Below, in pieces: positions 8,761-18,076 of a DNA stretch of 64,000 nt; positions within the stretch are counted from its first letter, which is position 1, and each line of letters starts with the position of its first letter. The DNA comes from Mangrovimicrobium sediminis (lineage in GTDB: Bacteria > Pseudomonadota > Gammaproteobacteria > Pseudomonadales > Halieaceae). The position numbers and the translations under genes are program-made. The stretch covers positions 124,001 to 188,000 of the forward strand of contig NZ_SRLE01000001.1 in assembly GCF_004745945.1 (NCBI RefSeq), in the 5' to 3' direction. The notes under the pieces are model-generated. The model saw only the letters and a program-made list of their open reading frames with translations. It did no database searches and had not been told where the DNA came from.

Positions 8761-9639
8761 ATGACTGCACCGTTATTTATCCTGGCTCCGCCCCGCTCCT
8801 TCACCTCCATCGTCTGTGGCATGGTGGGACAACACCCGGAACTCTACGGACTGCCGGAGGTTAACCTCTTCGGCGGCGACACCGTGCGCCACCTGTCTCG
8901 CTGGTACTTCGTGCGGCCGCGCTTCCAGCACGGCCTGCTGCGCGCCATCGCCGAACTCGGCCTGGGCGGCCAGTCCGAGGAGGATGTGAACGCCGCCAAG
9001 CAATGGCTGCGCGAGCAGGCCAATCGCAGTACCGGCGACGTGTACAAGGACCTCGTCGAATGGGCGGCGCCGCGCCGCCTGGTCGACAAGAGCCCCATGT
9101 ATGTTTACGAGCCCGACGCATTCGAGCGCGCCAAGGAGGCCTTCCCCGACGCCCGCTACCTGCACCTGACCCGGCACCCGCGCAGCACCTGCGAATCACT
9201 GGTAAAGCTGATGGCCGACATCAAGGACCAGGGCGGCCGCTCCGGCGGCTTCGACGCCAACCCGGACTCGGTGTGGCGCGACCCGCACGTGCAGATCATG
9301 GAATTCCTCGAGGGTATTCCCGCGCCGAACCACCTGCGCGTAAAGGGTGAGGACCTGATGGCAGACCCGCGCAACTACCTCCGCCAGATCTGCGAATGGC
9401 TGGAGATCCGCCAGGACGACGAGGCCATCGAGGCGATGATGCACCCGGAGAACTCGCCCTACGCCTGCGAGGGACCGCCCAACGCCAAGTTCGGCAACGA
9501 CCCGAGCTTCATGGAAAAGCCCGCCCTGCGCGAGTACCGGGTGCCGGATGTCAGCCTGGAAGGTCCGCTGGACTACGATGCCAACCTGTACTTCTCCGAC
9601 ACCCTGCGTCACTACGCCAACATGTTCGGCTACAGCTGA
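8761..9639 (+). CDS. PAPS-dependent sulfotransferase family protein 1
   Basis: The protein has 292 residues from ATG 8761. The N-terminal PAPS 5'-phosphosulfate loop is clear (FILAPPRSFTS, residues 6-16). The 3'-phosphate-binding motif follows near residues 137-148 (LTRHPRSTCESL, with R and S in the expected RxxxxxxxS spacing). The segment GLPEVNLFGGD after the loop and the block HPENSPYACEGPPNAKFG near residue 232 are shared with the sulfotransferase at 22910, which is the closer of its two paralogues here. The family transfers sulfonate from PAPS to a hydroxyl or amine. The acceptor is unknown, but the synthase genes nearby suggest a lipid or polyketide. It is paired with beta-propeller 1 and ends at a strong terminator. 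Confidence 0.85.
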   Translation: MTAPLFILAPPRSFTSIVCGMVGQHPELYGLPEVNLFGGDTVRHLSRWYFVRPRFQHGLLRAIAELGLGGQSEEDVNAAKQWLREQANRSTGDVYKDLVEWAAPRRLVDKSPMYVYEPDAFERAKEAFPDARYLHLTRHPRSTCESLVKLMADIKDQGGRSGGFDANPDSVWRDPHVQIMEFLEGIPAPNHLRVKGEDLMADPRNYLRQICEWLEIRQDDEAIEAMMHPENSPYACEGPPNAKFGNDPSFMEKPALREYRVPDVSLEGPLDYDANLYFSDTLRHYANMFGYS

Positions 9640-9655
9640 GCGTGAATGCGCAAAC

Positions 9656-9683
9656 AAAAAAGGCGCCTCGAGGCGCCTTTTTT
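9656..9683. terminator. Bidirectional terminator between convergent transcripts
   Basis: AAAAAAGGCGCC, TCGA loop, GGCGCCTTTTTT: a stem flanked by A on one side and T on the other. It can end both the plus-strand sulfotransferase transcript and the long minus-strand cluster transcript. Confidence 0.9.
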
Positions 9684-9703
9684 ATTGGTAGTGAAGTAGC
9701 GAC

Positions 9704-11089
9704 TCAGGGCTGTCCCAGCCAGACCTCGGCGCCGGTGTTGAGGTTGGGATCCTCCTCCACCTCGGCCTGCTCGGCAAAGCGGCCGCCGCGGCGACGACGC
9801 ATTTTCATGTAGTTGTTGGCGGTGCCGAAGTACAGGCCCTGCGGTGTCGATACGAAGGAACGGATACCGTACATGTAACGATTGCCGAAGCCATCGAGGC
9901 TGACCGCTTCCCAGTTGTCGCCGTCCTCGGTCGCCCACAGGTGGAAACCGCCACCGCCGTCGCTGAGCCCCGGCCGGAATGCCGCCACCCAGGTCTCCAC
10001 CTGGTGCGTGCCGACGTAGAAGCAACCGTTGTGCTCAGCCATGCTCCAGATCACCGAGTTGTACTGCTCGTTGAAGCCCGGCCCCTCACCCGAGATCGGT
10101 TTCTTATAGCCGTCGGGCGTGGCGCGGTGGGTGCCCATGATCAGGTCCCAGCTGTCGTCGGCGCGCACGCGAATCAACTCCGCCGCGGCGGGACCGACAT
10201 CGTGCTCCGGGTCGTAGCCGAGGCCGGCGATGCCGGAACCCACGTACAGGGCGTCGCCAAAGGCTTCCATGGTCGGCGCCATCTCGTTGAGGTTGTTGCG
10301 GTAGGCACCGCACTCGAGCACGCGGCTCCACTGGAAGGGCGGCTCGCCTTCCGCCGTGGTCTTCCACAGCTCAAAACCCCGGTACGGATTGGTCACGCTG
10401 GCATACAGGTGGTCGTTGAATACCGCCAGACGGGTGATGGCGATATTGCGCTCATCGCCAAAGCCGGGCTCGTTGGCCGCCTGCCAGTCGCCACGCGCGG
10501 GATCGCTGGAGACATAGACTGTCGGGTCGCTGCGCAGGTTGCGGTCGAAACCCTTGTCCGTGGCGGTCCCGGTCGGCGCGGCAAACATGCGCCCCTTGAA
10601 CGGCACCAGGGAGCGGAACGACATGATGCTGTCGTTGCCCATACCCGCCTCGGACACGACCTCGAAATTGACGCCGTCCTCGGAACGCAGGACGTGGGCG
10701 CCCCAGTTGCTGATGGTGCCGGCATAGAGTGCGGGGTACGCATCCGTGGGCGACTGGAACACGGTGAGATTGCGGATACCGCGGTACAGCGGCACCATCT
10801 CCTCGGTCTGGAAATCCATGTTGCCGGCGCGCATCATCTTGCGCATCGTGTCCTGGGCCGCGGCCCGCTCGTCGGCTTCCACCAGCGGTGAGGTGAACAT
10901 CACCTCCCAGTCGCAGGTGCCCGGCGTCAGGCGCAGGATACGCGCGCAGTCCTGCGGCCCGTGTCCGGCGTGGTGGGTTACCCCGAGATAGACGTAGCCG
11001 TTGAAATAGGCCAGTGACTGGGCGAGTTGGCTGCGCACATTGCCCATGCCGTCCCAACCCACCTTGATGAAATCACCTCTGCGCAACAT
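9704..11089 (-). CDS. Cluster beta-propeller protein 2 (function unknown)
   Basis: The protein has 461 residues and no signal peptide. It is closest to the paralogue at 21501: both open with GMGNxRS, then YVYLGVTHH, ARILR, W-E-x-x-x-x-S-PLVEADERA and VPLYRGIRN/VPLYRGFRS. The family core DSWDLIMG, TPDGYK, GPGF and EHNGCFYVGTH is present near residues 310-355, and the protein ends with the family signature GAEVWLGQP. An insert rich in Arg (MKMRRRRGGRFAEQ) precedes the end. It is the last gene of the minus-strand cluster, 47 bp after the HlyD-type gene and just before the bidirectional terminator. No catalytic motif is seen. Confidence 0.7.
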   Translation of the reverse strand: MLRRGDFIKVGWDGMGNVRSQLAQSLAYFNGYVYLGVTHHAGHGPQDCARILRLTPGTCDWEVMFTSPLVEADERAAAQDTMRKMMRAGNMDFQTEEMVPLYRGIRNLTVFQSPTDAYPALYAGTISNWGAHVLRSEDGVNFEVVSEAGMGNDSIMSFRSLVPFKGRMFAAPTGTATDKGFDRNLRSDPTVYVSSDPARGDWQAANEPGFGDERNIAITRLAVFNDHLYASVTNPYRGFELWKTTAEGEPPFQWSRVLECGAYRNNLNEMAPTMEAFGDALYVGSGIAGLGYDPEHDVGPAAAELIRVRADDSWDLIMGTHRATPDGYKKPISGEGPGFNEQYNSVIWSMAEHNGCFYVGTHQVETWVAAFRPGLSDGGGGFHLWATEDGDNWEAVSLDGFGNRYMYGIRSFVSTPQGLYFGTANNYMKMRRRRGGRFAEQAEVEEDPNLNTGAEVWLGQP

Positions 11090-11136
11090 TGTATGCGTAT
11101 TCCTTCTGGTTACCGGCTAAGCGCCGTTCGCTCGCG

Positions 11137-14097
11137 TCACGGAATCCACGACCACATCTCGACCTGCACGAAACGCACGATGGTCAGGAACAGCACCTGC
11201 CACACCGGGCGCGTTTCCGCGGAAATTTTTGCGTAACCGGTCATGCCGGATTTCAGGCGCTCCTCGGGGTTGTCCAGCCGCGTGATCACCTTGACGATAT
11301 TGCCGAAGGAGCGCTCCTCGACGTTGGTGTCGATGGCCGTCACCTTGCCGGGGAAAATCTGGTCGTGGAAGGCCCACACGCGCACGCGCACATCCGAGCC
11401 GAGTTCGACGACGTCGGAGTCGAACTCCGGCACCTCGATTTCCGCGATCACGTTGCGCGTGTCCTCGACCACGGCGAAGACCTCGCCAGTGTTCAGGTAC
11501 TGGCCGACGCGCTGCTTGAGGTACAGGGTCACCAGCTTGCCGTCGAAGGGCATGTAGAGGAATGACTTGTCGTACTTGTCCTGGGCCAGGTTGCGCTCTT
11601 CCAGCCAGCGCTGCAATTCCGCTTCGGCCGCGAGCAGTTCTTCCGCCGTCGCACCGGCCTTGACCAGTTCCACGTTGGCCTCGGCCTCGCGCACATTGCC
11701 GACATCCACCTCGTACTCGCGGCGAACTTTCTGGATTTCCTCTTCGGAAATCACATTCTTCTCGAAAATTTTCTCTTTGCGCTCGAGGTCTTTCTTGCTG
11801 TAGGCCGCCTTGGTGCGCTCGACCTCCAGGGCCTGCTCGGCGAGGCGCAACTCCTCGGGTGTCGGCTTGGCGCGCAGCCGGTCGAGCACCGCCTGCTGTT
11901 CCTTGATGCGCGCCTCGTAGATCTTGATCTGGCCGGCGAGATCCGCCGAGTTGAGCTTGGCGATCAGCGTGCCCTTTTTCAGGGTTTCGCCGCCGTCGTA
12001 GTAGACCTCGCGAATGATGCCGCCAAAGTCCGTAGTGATCTCCTGGTAGGCCACCGGCTTGATCAGCAGCTGGCCACCGCTTTCATAGGAATACGGCAGG
12101 AACATCACGCCGACCAGGCAGGCGATGACGATCCACTTCAGCCAGCCGCCACTCTTCTCGGCATCGCGTTCGGCCTTGCGCTTGAGCTTGCCCTGGGTGC
12201 CGCGCGCGGTACTCGGCGCGCCGGCGCGACCAGTGCGCGCCACGGCCCCGCCGCCGCGCCGCGGCTGCTGGGCCTGTGCCTGGCGCTCCTCGCGCTCGCT
12301 CGCGCTCTTGGCGACATTGGCGAAGATCTTGTACAGGAACAGGCTGCCGACCATTACCACCACGGTGATCCCGGTGGTACTGAAATACTCCTTGCCCAGG
12401 CTGCCGACCATGTAGAACAGGAAACCCAGCACAAAGATCATGAACGCCAGCGAAGTAAGGCCGAAAGCCGCCAGTGCCAGGCCACCGCCCTCTGGCTGCG
12501 GCTTACCGGTGACACCGGCCTTCAGGGACAGGAACGCCTTCTGCCGCAACTCGGGCTCGTCCAGCATGATCGACAGCAACTGGTAGCCCGCGGAGGGGAA
12601 CAGCGGGATGCTGGTGATCACGAAGGTGGAAAAGCCCATCACCCCCACCCAGAACCAGAAGTGGGAGAGCCCGCTGTCGTCGGCGCGGGTGAGGTACCAC
12701 AGGATGATACCGGCGCCGGAGATAAACAGCTTGGTCAGCAACGGCATCGCCGCCACCCAGGCGCGCTGTACCCGCGGCGCGGTGGGCTCGACGATCGCCG
12801 CCACCATGAAGCGCGGGATGACCCAGAAGATCAGGCGCACGCCGAAGGCGCGCACCTTCATGCCGAAAAACTTGGCGGTGGCACCACGCGACAGGCAACT
12901 GAACAGGTTGACGGTAAGCAGGCTCAACGCCGCACGGGCCAGGAACGACAGCGAACTCATGAGCCGCCGGAACTCCTCGAAGAACCCTTCGAGGTGCTGG
13001 TCGATCAGGAACACCCCGGAGATCAACAGCAGGGGAATTGCCCAGAGCAGGAGTTTGCGCAGCGGCACGGCCACGGCCAGGATACCGTCGAGCAGGCGGT
13101 TCGGGTCGAACAGCTTGAACTGCGGAAACACGGAGCTGTTACCGCGTTTCTGGCGCTGCTGGCCGGCACCGGCGCCCATACCGCCGCCCATGCCACCGCC
13201 CATGCCTCCGCCCATACCACCGCCCATACCACCGCCCACGCCTGCGCCCACGCCTGCGCCCATACCGGCACCCATGGCGGCACCGGCACCCATCGCGCCG
13301 GCCATCTTGCGCCGCCCGAACATGCCCGTGGCAGCGCCCATACCGACGCCCGCATCCAGCGGGTGATCGCGGTCGGCTTCGAAGGCCTCGTCATCGTCGT
13401 CTTCGTCATCCACCGGCATGTACTCGCCGACGATGACCTCCTCTTCTTCAGCGGCCGGCTCCGGTCGCCGCCTGCCGGGACGATCGCGCAGGAAGACCTC
13501 GCCATTGGGCGAATCCACGTACTCCTCTGCCCCGGCGTTCTCGGCGGCCGGCGCAGGGCGTTCGGGTTTTGCTGTTGCGTCGGCGCGTTTGGGCGCAGGC
13601 TGTTCGGGGCTGGCCTCGTCACCCGACTCGCTGCCGCGCGACAGCCCGGCGGGTACCGGCAGGTTGGAAACCCGCTCGGCCTTGCGCGCCGCGCCAATGC
13701 GCTGACGCCGCCGCTTGAGGGTCCCGCGCCGCCGCGTGGTGTGCCCGGGGGCCGCGTCCTCAGCGGGCAGCAGCGGCCCGATCACCGGGTGCTGGCTGGC
13801 CCGGCGTCCCCACAGGCGCGCACCGGTCAGCGACTCCACGGTCAGTTGCAGTTCGTCGTCGTGCAGGTCGCGGGAAAATCGTTCGCGGAATTTTGCGGTG
13901 ACCACAGCGATGTCGTTCTCACCGGAGAGGGCGTCGATCAGGAAGAACGCCTCGGCGCTAAGCAGCAGCTGGCGCCCGGTCTCCGGGTCGCGAATAAAGA
14001 ATCGCTGGCCGTTGCGGCTGCTGACCTCGACACCACGCTTGAGCAATGCCGGTACCGGCACGCTGGTGGCTTTTTGTTCCTGGTTTCCCTTGCTCAT
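11137..14097 (-). CDS. PqqD / degenerate M50-like / HlyD fusion membrane protein
   Basis: The protein has 986 residues. ATG 14097 is chosen because a longer frame to 14550 only reads antiphase through the propeller gene upstream. Order: PqqD-like domain (about 10-90); acidic, Pro/Ala-rich disordered region with an RRR-rich patch and a DDEDDDDE run; a Gly-Met repeat (about 265-305); a multi-helix membrane region (about 320-600) like the M50-type membrane proteins that carry HlyD parts; then an HlyD adaptor (about 640-986) with a lipoyl-like half (GGIIREVYYDGGETLKKGTLIAKL), a long coiled coil and a beta-barrel. Where M50 proteins carry HExxH, this one reads SCLSR before GATAKFFG, so zinc catalysis is unlikely. 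It probably acts as an inner-membrane export or carrier scaffold for the cluster product. No ABC ATPase is encoded beside it. Confidence 0.75.
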   Translation of the reverse strand: MSKGNQEQKATSVPVPALLKRGVEVSSRNGQRFFIRDPETGRQLLLSAEAFFLIDALSGENDIAVVTAKFRERFSRDLHDDELQLTVESLTGARLWGRRASQHPVIGPLLPAEDAAPGHTTRRRGTLKRRRQRIGAARKAERVSNLPVPAGLSRGSESGDEASPEQPAPKRADATAKPERPAPAAENAGAEEYVDSPNGEVFLRDRPGRRRPEPAAEEEEVIVGEYMPVDDEDDDDEAFEADRDHPLDAGVGMGAATGMFGRRKMAGAMGAGAAMGAGMGAGVGAGVGGGMGGGMGGGMGGGMGGGMGAGAGQQRQKRGNSSVFPQFKLFDPNRLLDGILAVAVPLRKLLLWAIPLLLISGVFLIDQHLEGFFEEFRRLMSSLSFLARAALSLLTVNLFSCLSRGATAKFFGMKVRAFGVRLIFWVIPRFMVAAIVEPTAPRVQRAWVAAMPLLTKLFISGAGIILWYLTRADDSGLSHFWFWVGVMGFSTFVITSIPLFPSAGYQLLSIMLDEPELRQKAFLSLKAGVTGKPQPEGGGLALAAFGLTSLAFMIFVLGFLFYMVGSLGKEYFSTTGITVVVMVGSLFLYKIFANVAKSASEREERQAQAQQPRRGGGAVARTGRAGAPSTARGTQGKLKRKAERDAEKSGGWLKWIVIACLVGVMFLPYSYESGGQLLIKPVAYQEITTDFGGIIREVYYDGGETLKKGTLIAKLNSADLAGQIKIYEARIKEQQAVLDRLRAKPTPEELRLAEQALEVERTKAAYSKKDLERKEKIFEKNVISEEEIQKVRREYEVDVGNVREAEANVELVKAGATAEELLAAEAELQRWLEERNLAQDKYDKSFLYMPFDGKLVTLYLKQRVGQYLNTGEVFAVVEDTRNVIAEIEVPEFDSDVVELGSDVRVRVWAFHDQIFPGKVTAIDTNVEERSFGNIVKVITRLDNPEERLKSGMTGYAKISAETRPVWQVLFLTIVRFVQVEMWSWIP
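13172..13290. repeat. 12-bp tandem repeat encoding Gly-Met-Gly-Gly units
   Basis: Near-identical 12-bp units (CCCATACCGCCG and variants on the plus strand) encode a GGGM/GAGM/GAGV tract inside the PqqD/HlyD gene. It separates the acidic region from the first membrane helices. The unit size keeps the frame, so copy number could vary between strains without breaking the gene. Confidence 0.75.
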
Positions 14098-14104
14098 CGT
14101 GTAC

Positions 14105-15568
14105 TCAGTCGAGGTGTTTCCCGAGGTAAACTTCACAGCCGCCATCGGGGTTGTCAACCAGCTCCTCTTCGCCAATCGGCCGCACGCGCGGCCCGAACGG
14201 GTTGGCGGTGCCGAGGAACAGGCCGTGCTCGGTGGACGCGAAGGTGCGCAGACCGGCGTTAAACGGGTTGTTGAAACCGGTGATAGTGACCGGCACCCAG
14301 TTCTCGCCATCGAAAGTGCGGTAGAGGTCGAAGCCGCACTGGTTCTCCATGATGAAGCGCTCACCCACCTCGGAGACGATGGAACTGAAAAAGTCCGGCC
14401 AGTTCTCGCGCCGGGCGTAGCCAAGCAGGGAGTTCCAGCTGAAAGTTCCGAGGTACAACCAGCCCTCGTGCTCGACCATGCGCCAGAAGTAGCCGTTGAA
14501 GTAATTGTCGAACCCGGGGCGGTAGCCTGACAATGGCTCTTTGTAGCCATCCGGCGTGTCGCGCGCCTCGCCGACGATAAGGTCCCAGGAGCCGTCCGGG
14601 TGAATGCGGAATACCTCGGAAGCCGCAGGGCCGATCCCGTTCTGGGTATCCACCCCGCCGCCCTGGATACCGGTGCCGATATACAGCGCGCCCTTGAACG
14701 GCAGCATGGAACAACCGGCCTGGTTCAACTCGCCGCGATACGCCCCGAGCTCGATGACTTTCTCCCACTCGTAGGGCTCCTCGCCCTCCAGGGTAGAGCG
14801 CCAGATCTGGCCGCCCTCAAGGTTCAGGGTGCTGACGTACAGGTGGTCGCCGAAGCCGATCATCTCGAAGACGGTGCGATTGGTGGGGTCGCCGAAGCCG
14901 AGTTCACTCACCGGCTTCCAGATGCCGCCGGCGGGATCGGCGCACTCGAAGACCACCGAGTGCTTGGCCACGTTGGGGTTGCCGCCGCGGCTGCCCGCGG
15001 GCGAGGTATACAGCTTGCCCTTGAACTCGATCAGAGTGCGGATCACCGTCACCGGCAGACCGCCGAGGCCCGGCTCGCAAGAGGGTTCGAAGGTGCGCCC
15101 GTCCACGGTACGCAGTACCAGGCAGCCAGGCCCCTTGGCGGGTGACCATGTGGCCACATACAGCGCCGGCTCGGTCTCGTGCGCGGCCTGGAACACGGCC
15201 ATACCGCGCAGGCCGAGCTCACGGGGTATTGGTTTGCCGTGATCGCCGATGATAGTGGGCGAGCGATAGACCATCTCCCACTGGTCGGTAAGCGGGTCGT
15301 AACACCAGATCTGCGCGTGCAGGTCCAGGTCGAAGGGATTCTCCGGGCACTCCACCGGCCAGGGGTTCATGCCGATGGGCAGGCGCGCCTTCATCAGCGG
15401 GAAGTTGCCGCGAGTGGTGCCGACGTAGATCTTGCCGCGGAAATAGGCCATGGAGTGCGCATAGGCATTGTGGCCGTCGCCGAAGCCGCCGCGGGCAATG
15501 CGCCGGAAGTCCTTCGCCGCCAGTCCAGGGTTGATCCCGACCTTGTTGAATTTCATCTCAGCGGACAC
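14105..15568 (-). CDS. Cluster beta-propeller protein 3 (function unknown)
   Basis: The protein has 487 residues from GTG 15568 (an in-frame ATG lies four codons later) and no signal peptide. It carries the family core GSWDLIVGE, TPDGYKEPLSG, GFDNYFNGYFW and EHEGWLYLGT near residues 325-370, and the C-terminal signature GCEVYLGK. It is the most divergent at the N-terminus, with an inserted loop (PIGMNPWPVECPENPFD) not in the paralogues. Asp-box-like turns TVDGRTF and TFDGENW are visible. It lies 20 bp after the alpha/beta hydrolase and 7 bp before the PqqD/HlyD gene start, so it is surely co-transcribed with both. Function not assigned. Confidence 0.7.
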   Translation of the reverse strand: MSAEMKFNKVGINPGLAAKDFRRIARGGFGDGHNAYAHSMAYFRGKIYVGTTRGNFPLMKARLPIGMNPWPVECPENPFDLDLHAQIWCYDPLTDQWEMVYRSPTIIGDHGKPIPRELGLRGMAVFQAAHETEPALYVATWSPAKGPGCLVLRTVDGRTFEPSCEPGLGGLPVTVIRTLIEFKGKLYTSPAGSRGGNPNVAKHSVVFECADPAGGIWKPVSELGFGDPTNRTVFEMIGFGDHLYVSTLNLEGGQIWRSTLEGEEPYEWEKVIELGAYRGELNQAGCSMLPFKGALYIGTGIQGGGVDTQNGIGPAASEVFRIHPDGSWDLIVGEARDTPDGYKEPLSGYRPGFDNYFNGYFWRMVEHEGWLYLGTFSWNSLLGYARRENWPDFFSSIVSEVGERFIMENQCGFDLYRTFDGENWVPVTITGFNNPFNAGLRTFASTEHGLFLGTANPFGPRVRPIGEEELVDNPDGGCEVYLGKHLD

Positions 15569-15588
15569 GCGCGGCTTTCCCCATCATG

Positions 15589-16467
15589 TCAGGCATGCTC
15601 GTCCCCGACCCGGGTAAAGCTTGACCAGGCGCCGATCAGCATCTTCGGCCGCGACGCCGGGAAGAAGTGTCCCGCTCCCGGTACGACCGTCAGCTGCGCC
15701 TGCGGCATCAGTTCCACCAGGCGCCTGCCGGAGGTCAGCGCCTGGGATATTTCGCCATACACAGCCAGGGTCGGCAGGTCCAGTTCCGCCAGCACCTCGT
15801 CGGAGATGCCATCGTTGGTCATGATCTCGCGCTCGGCCTCGGTAGTATCGAGCAACTTGAGCCACTGTCGCGCACCGCGCTTGCCGGCCTTGCCGATGAA
15901 CGGATGCACCCACTCGCGCAGCGCCTCGACGTCCGCGTGCTGGTCGTCGACCTGCATGCGGGCCGCCTCCTTGAGCATGCGGTAGCCAAAGAACGGGTCG
16001 CCCACATCCACATCGAGACCGCTCTTGCGCAACACGGCCTGGATCTTGCGGCCGTGCTCCCAGGGCTGCTTGCGCGCGCGCAGCGAGTAGAGCTGGCTGT
16101 CGGCGATGGTCAGGGTGATCAGGCGCGGGCGATAGTGCCGGGCGAATTGCAGGGCGACCAGACCGCCGAAGGAGTGGGCGATAACGTGTGCCTTCTCGAT
16201 ATTCAGGTGGTCCATGAGGTCGCGCAGGTCGTCGGCCATTTCCCGCGGCGTGTAGCCGGACTTCGGCATCCGGCTGCGGCCGTGACCACTCAGGTCGTAC
16301 AGCAGCACATTGAAGTACTTGGCCAGCGCCGGCGCGATCTGCAGGTACCAGAACGCTAAGCTGGTGGCGAGCCCGTGAATCAGCACCACGTGCTCGGCTT
16401 GCGCGCCGCGCTCACTGGGCATCTGGATGTAATGTATCGCGCGTTCCGCGCTTTGCGTAAAGGGCAC
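15589..16467 (-). CDS. Alpha/beta-fold hydrolase
   Basis: The protein has 292 residues from GTG 16467, with GAGG 8 bases upstream. It is a canonical cytoplasmic-type alpha/beta hydrolase: oxyanion strand VVLIHGLATS (about 28-37), YDLSGHGRS (about 58), nucleophile elbow AHSFGG near residue 98, acid candidate in the LAVYGE strand region, and a C-terminal histidine in VPGAGHFFP near residue 268. A cap of helices lies in the middle. In a synthase cluster it could serve as a thioesterase that releases the acyl chain, or as an esterase that trims the product; both are inferences. It lies between an exported esterase gene and propeller 3. Confidence 0.75.
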   Translation of the reverse strand: MPFTQSAERAIHYIQMPSERGAQAEHVVLIHGLATSLAFWYLQIAPALAKYFNVLLYDLSGHGRSRMPKSGYTPREMADDLRDLMDHLNIEKAHVIAHSFGGLVALQFARHYRPRLITLTIADSQLYSLRARKQPWEHGRKIQAVLRKSGLDVDVGDPFFGYRMLKEAARMQVDDQHADVEALREWVHPFIGKAGKRGARQWLKLLDTTEAEREIMTNDGISDEVLAELDLPTLAVYGEISQALTSGRRLVELMPQAQLTVVPGAGHFFPASRPKMLIGAWSSFTRVGDEHA

Positions 16468-16570
16468 GTTCGCAACCTCAATCGTTTCTACTGGCCACGT
16501 GCGACCGGCGCTGCTGCGTGCGGCGCCGGGCGGGTGGCAGGATATGCGCCGGGCGGATGACCTGCTCTGG

Positions 16571-17467
16571 CTACTTCTGCAACTGCTGGGCGGAGAAAAA
16601 CTCCCAGATCCGCTGGCTCAGGCGCAGCGCCGCGCCCTCCCCTTCCCCCAGGGCCCAGGTGTGCCCGCCGCCGATCAGCTTCAGGTACTGCACCGGCGCA
16701 GCCTGGCAGGCGTAGGTTTCCATGACCCGCTGCGGTGCGAGGGTATCTGCGCTCGGCTCACCGCTGCAGCGGTTCCCGGCCTCCAGCGGCGCCAGGCTTT
16801 CCTCTACCGAGCGATAATCGACCCGGGTGATCGAGCGTTTGCCGACACCGCCCTGCGCCGGCACGTTCTCGTCCGCGGTACCGTGGACATGCAGTACGGC
16901 AATCGGGGTCTCGGGTTTGCAACCGGTCAGCGCCAGGGTGCCGGCGACAGGCGCGATCGCGGCAATCCGGTCGGACATCTCACAGGCGAGTCGATAGGTC
17001 AGCATCCCGCCGTTGGAGACACCGGTGGCGTACACCCGCTGCGGATCGACGCCATACTTGTCCACCGCCATGTCGATAAGGCTGCCGACAAACCCGACAT
17101 CGTCACTGCGCTTGCGCACCGAGTTGCCGCAACAGACGCCGGCATTCCAGGTGCGGTGGCGCTCGGAAAACCGCTGTACCGTGCCCTCGGGGTAGATCAC
17201 GATAAACCCGTGCTCCCGTGCCACCTCATCCATGTGGGTAAAGCCTTCGGTCTTCGCCGCATTACCCATACCGCCGTGGAAGACCAGCACCAGGGGCGGA
17301 CGGGCATCCTTGGGCAGGTTGGGAGGCACGTAGACCAGGTACTCGCGCTGCTCGCCGCCGACCTCGATGGACTGCGCACCACTGGCGTCCTGCCGCGCCT
17401 GGCAGGCACTGGCCAGGCCGAGCAGGACGAGCACGCACAGGCGCCAGACAAGACTGCTACTCGGCAT
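16571..17467 (-). CDS. Lipoprotein esterase of the LpqC/PHB-depolymerase family
   Basis: The protein has 298 residues from ATG 17467. A longer frame to 17632 is rejected because it overlaps the upstream gene. The start gives a lipoprotein signal with lipobox LASAC at about residue 20. The serine-hydrolase core has VLVFHGGMGN, YPEGT, a paired Cys motif WNAGVCCGN typical of the feruloyl esterase/LpqC group, nucleophile elbow GVSNGG near residue 150, acid in HGTADENVP near 205 and histidine in GGGHTW near 275. The start overlaps the stop of the upstream coiled-coil gene by 11 bp, which implies translational coupling. It probably hydrolyses esters in the periplasm or at the cell surface; the substrate is unknown. 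Confidence 0.8.
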   Translation of the reverse strand: MPSSSLVWRLCVLVLLGLASACQARQDASGAQSIEVGGEQREYLVYVPPNLPKDARPPLVLVFHGGMGNAAKTEGFTHMDEVAREHGFIVIYPEGTVQRFSERHRTWNAGVCCGNSVRKRSDDVGFVGSLIDMAVDKYGVDPQRVYATGVSNGGMLTYRLACEMSDRIAAIAPVAGTLALTGCKPETPIAVLHVHGTADENVPAQGGVGKRSITRVDYRSVEESLAPLEAGNRCSGEPSADTLAPQRVMETYACQAAPVQYLKLIGGGHTWALGEGEGAALRLSQRIWEFFSAQQLQK

Positions 17468-18071
17468 TGCCCTGCCCACCCTGTGTCGCGCTCGGCTGTG
17501 CAACGGATTGCTGCTCAACGGATTGTTCTTTGGCGGGTTCAGCGGATGGTGCTGACTCGCTGGCCACTGCCGCCTCGCTCCTGCGCTGCCGCGGCTTGGC
17601 CGCGACCGAGGGACCCTCGGTGGCTGCGGCAAGGCGATCGGGGCCGGGGTATTCCGCAGCCTTGTGCCCCTCGAGCATCCATTTTTCCAGGTCGTCGAGA
17701 AAATCTTTCTCGCGCTGTAGTTCCTTGAGCAGGGCCTGGATCCACTTTATGTCCGCACCCAGCTTCTTGCTGTAGTCCTGGATTTCAGTAACGGTGCTGT
17801 TGCTGATGGGGGCATTTTCCGACCCGGCGAGTTGCGCGAAGACAGCGGTAAACTGACCGCCGAGGCGCGAGGGGTCGAGTTCGACGAACTCCTGCTGCCG
17901 CTGCTTTTTCTCGTCCGCGAACTTCTTCAGCAGTTTCTGCTTCTGGGTGTCCCGCCACTTGCGCTCTTTGTCGGGCAGCGGGTTTTCGTCACGGTTGTAG
18001 TCGTAGTGACCCAGACGTCTGCGTTTTCTGGGTTTGTCATCCACTGCGCTTGTCTCGATTGCGAATCCCAT
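17457..18071 (-). CDS. Charged coiled-coil-like protein, function unknown
   Basis: The protein has 204 residues and no signal peptide or membrane segment. The first 60 residues are very basic and charged (PRKRRR, KERKWRDTQKQKLLKKFADEKK). Residues 90-140 are predicted helical with heptad-like spacing (DIKWIQALLKELQREKDFLDDLEKWM). The last 65 residues are a disordered Ala/Ser/Glu/Gln tail. I recognise no family. The start at 18071 has no good Shine-Dalgarno; a GTG nine codons further in (MDDKPRKRRR) is an alternative. It is sandwiched between sulfotransferase 2 and the esterase with an 11-bp overlap to the latter, so it belongs to the same unit and may be a scaffold. Confidence 0.6.
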   Translation of the reverse strand: MGFAIETSAVDDKPRKRRRLGHYDYNRDENPLPDKERKWRDTQKQKLLKKFADEKKQRQQEFVELDPSRLGGQFTAVFAQLAGSENAPISNSTVTEIQDYSKKLGADIKWIQALLKELQREKDFLDDLEKWMLEGHKAAEYPGPDRLAAATEGPSVAAKPRQRRSEAAVASESAPSAEPAKEQSVEQQSVAQPSATQGGQGNAE

Positions 18072-18076
18072 CCTAT

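Noticed and set aside
14098-14550. N-terminal extension of the PqqD/HlyD protein
   Set aside because: It runs antiphase through the coding sequence of propeller 3 and shows no homologous features; ATG 14097 starts the PqqD-like domain.
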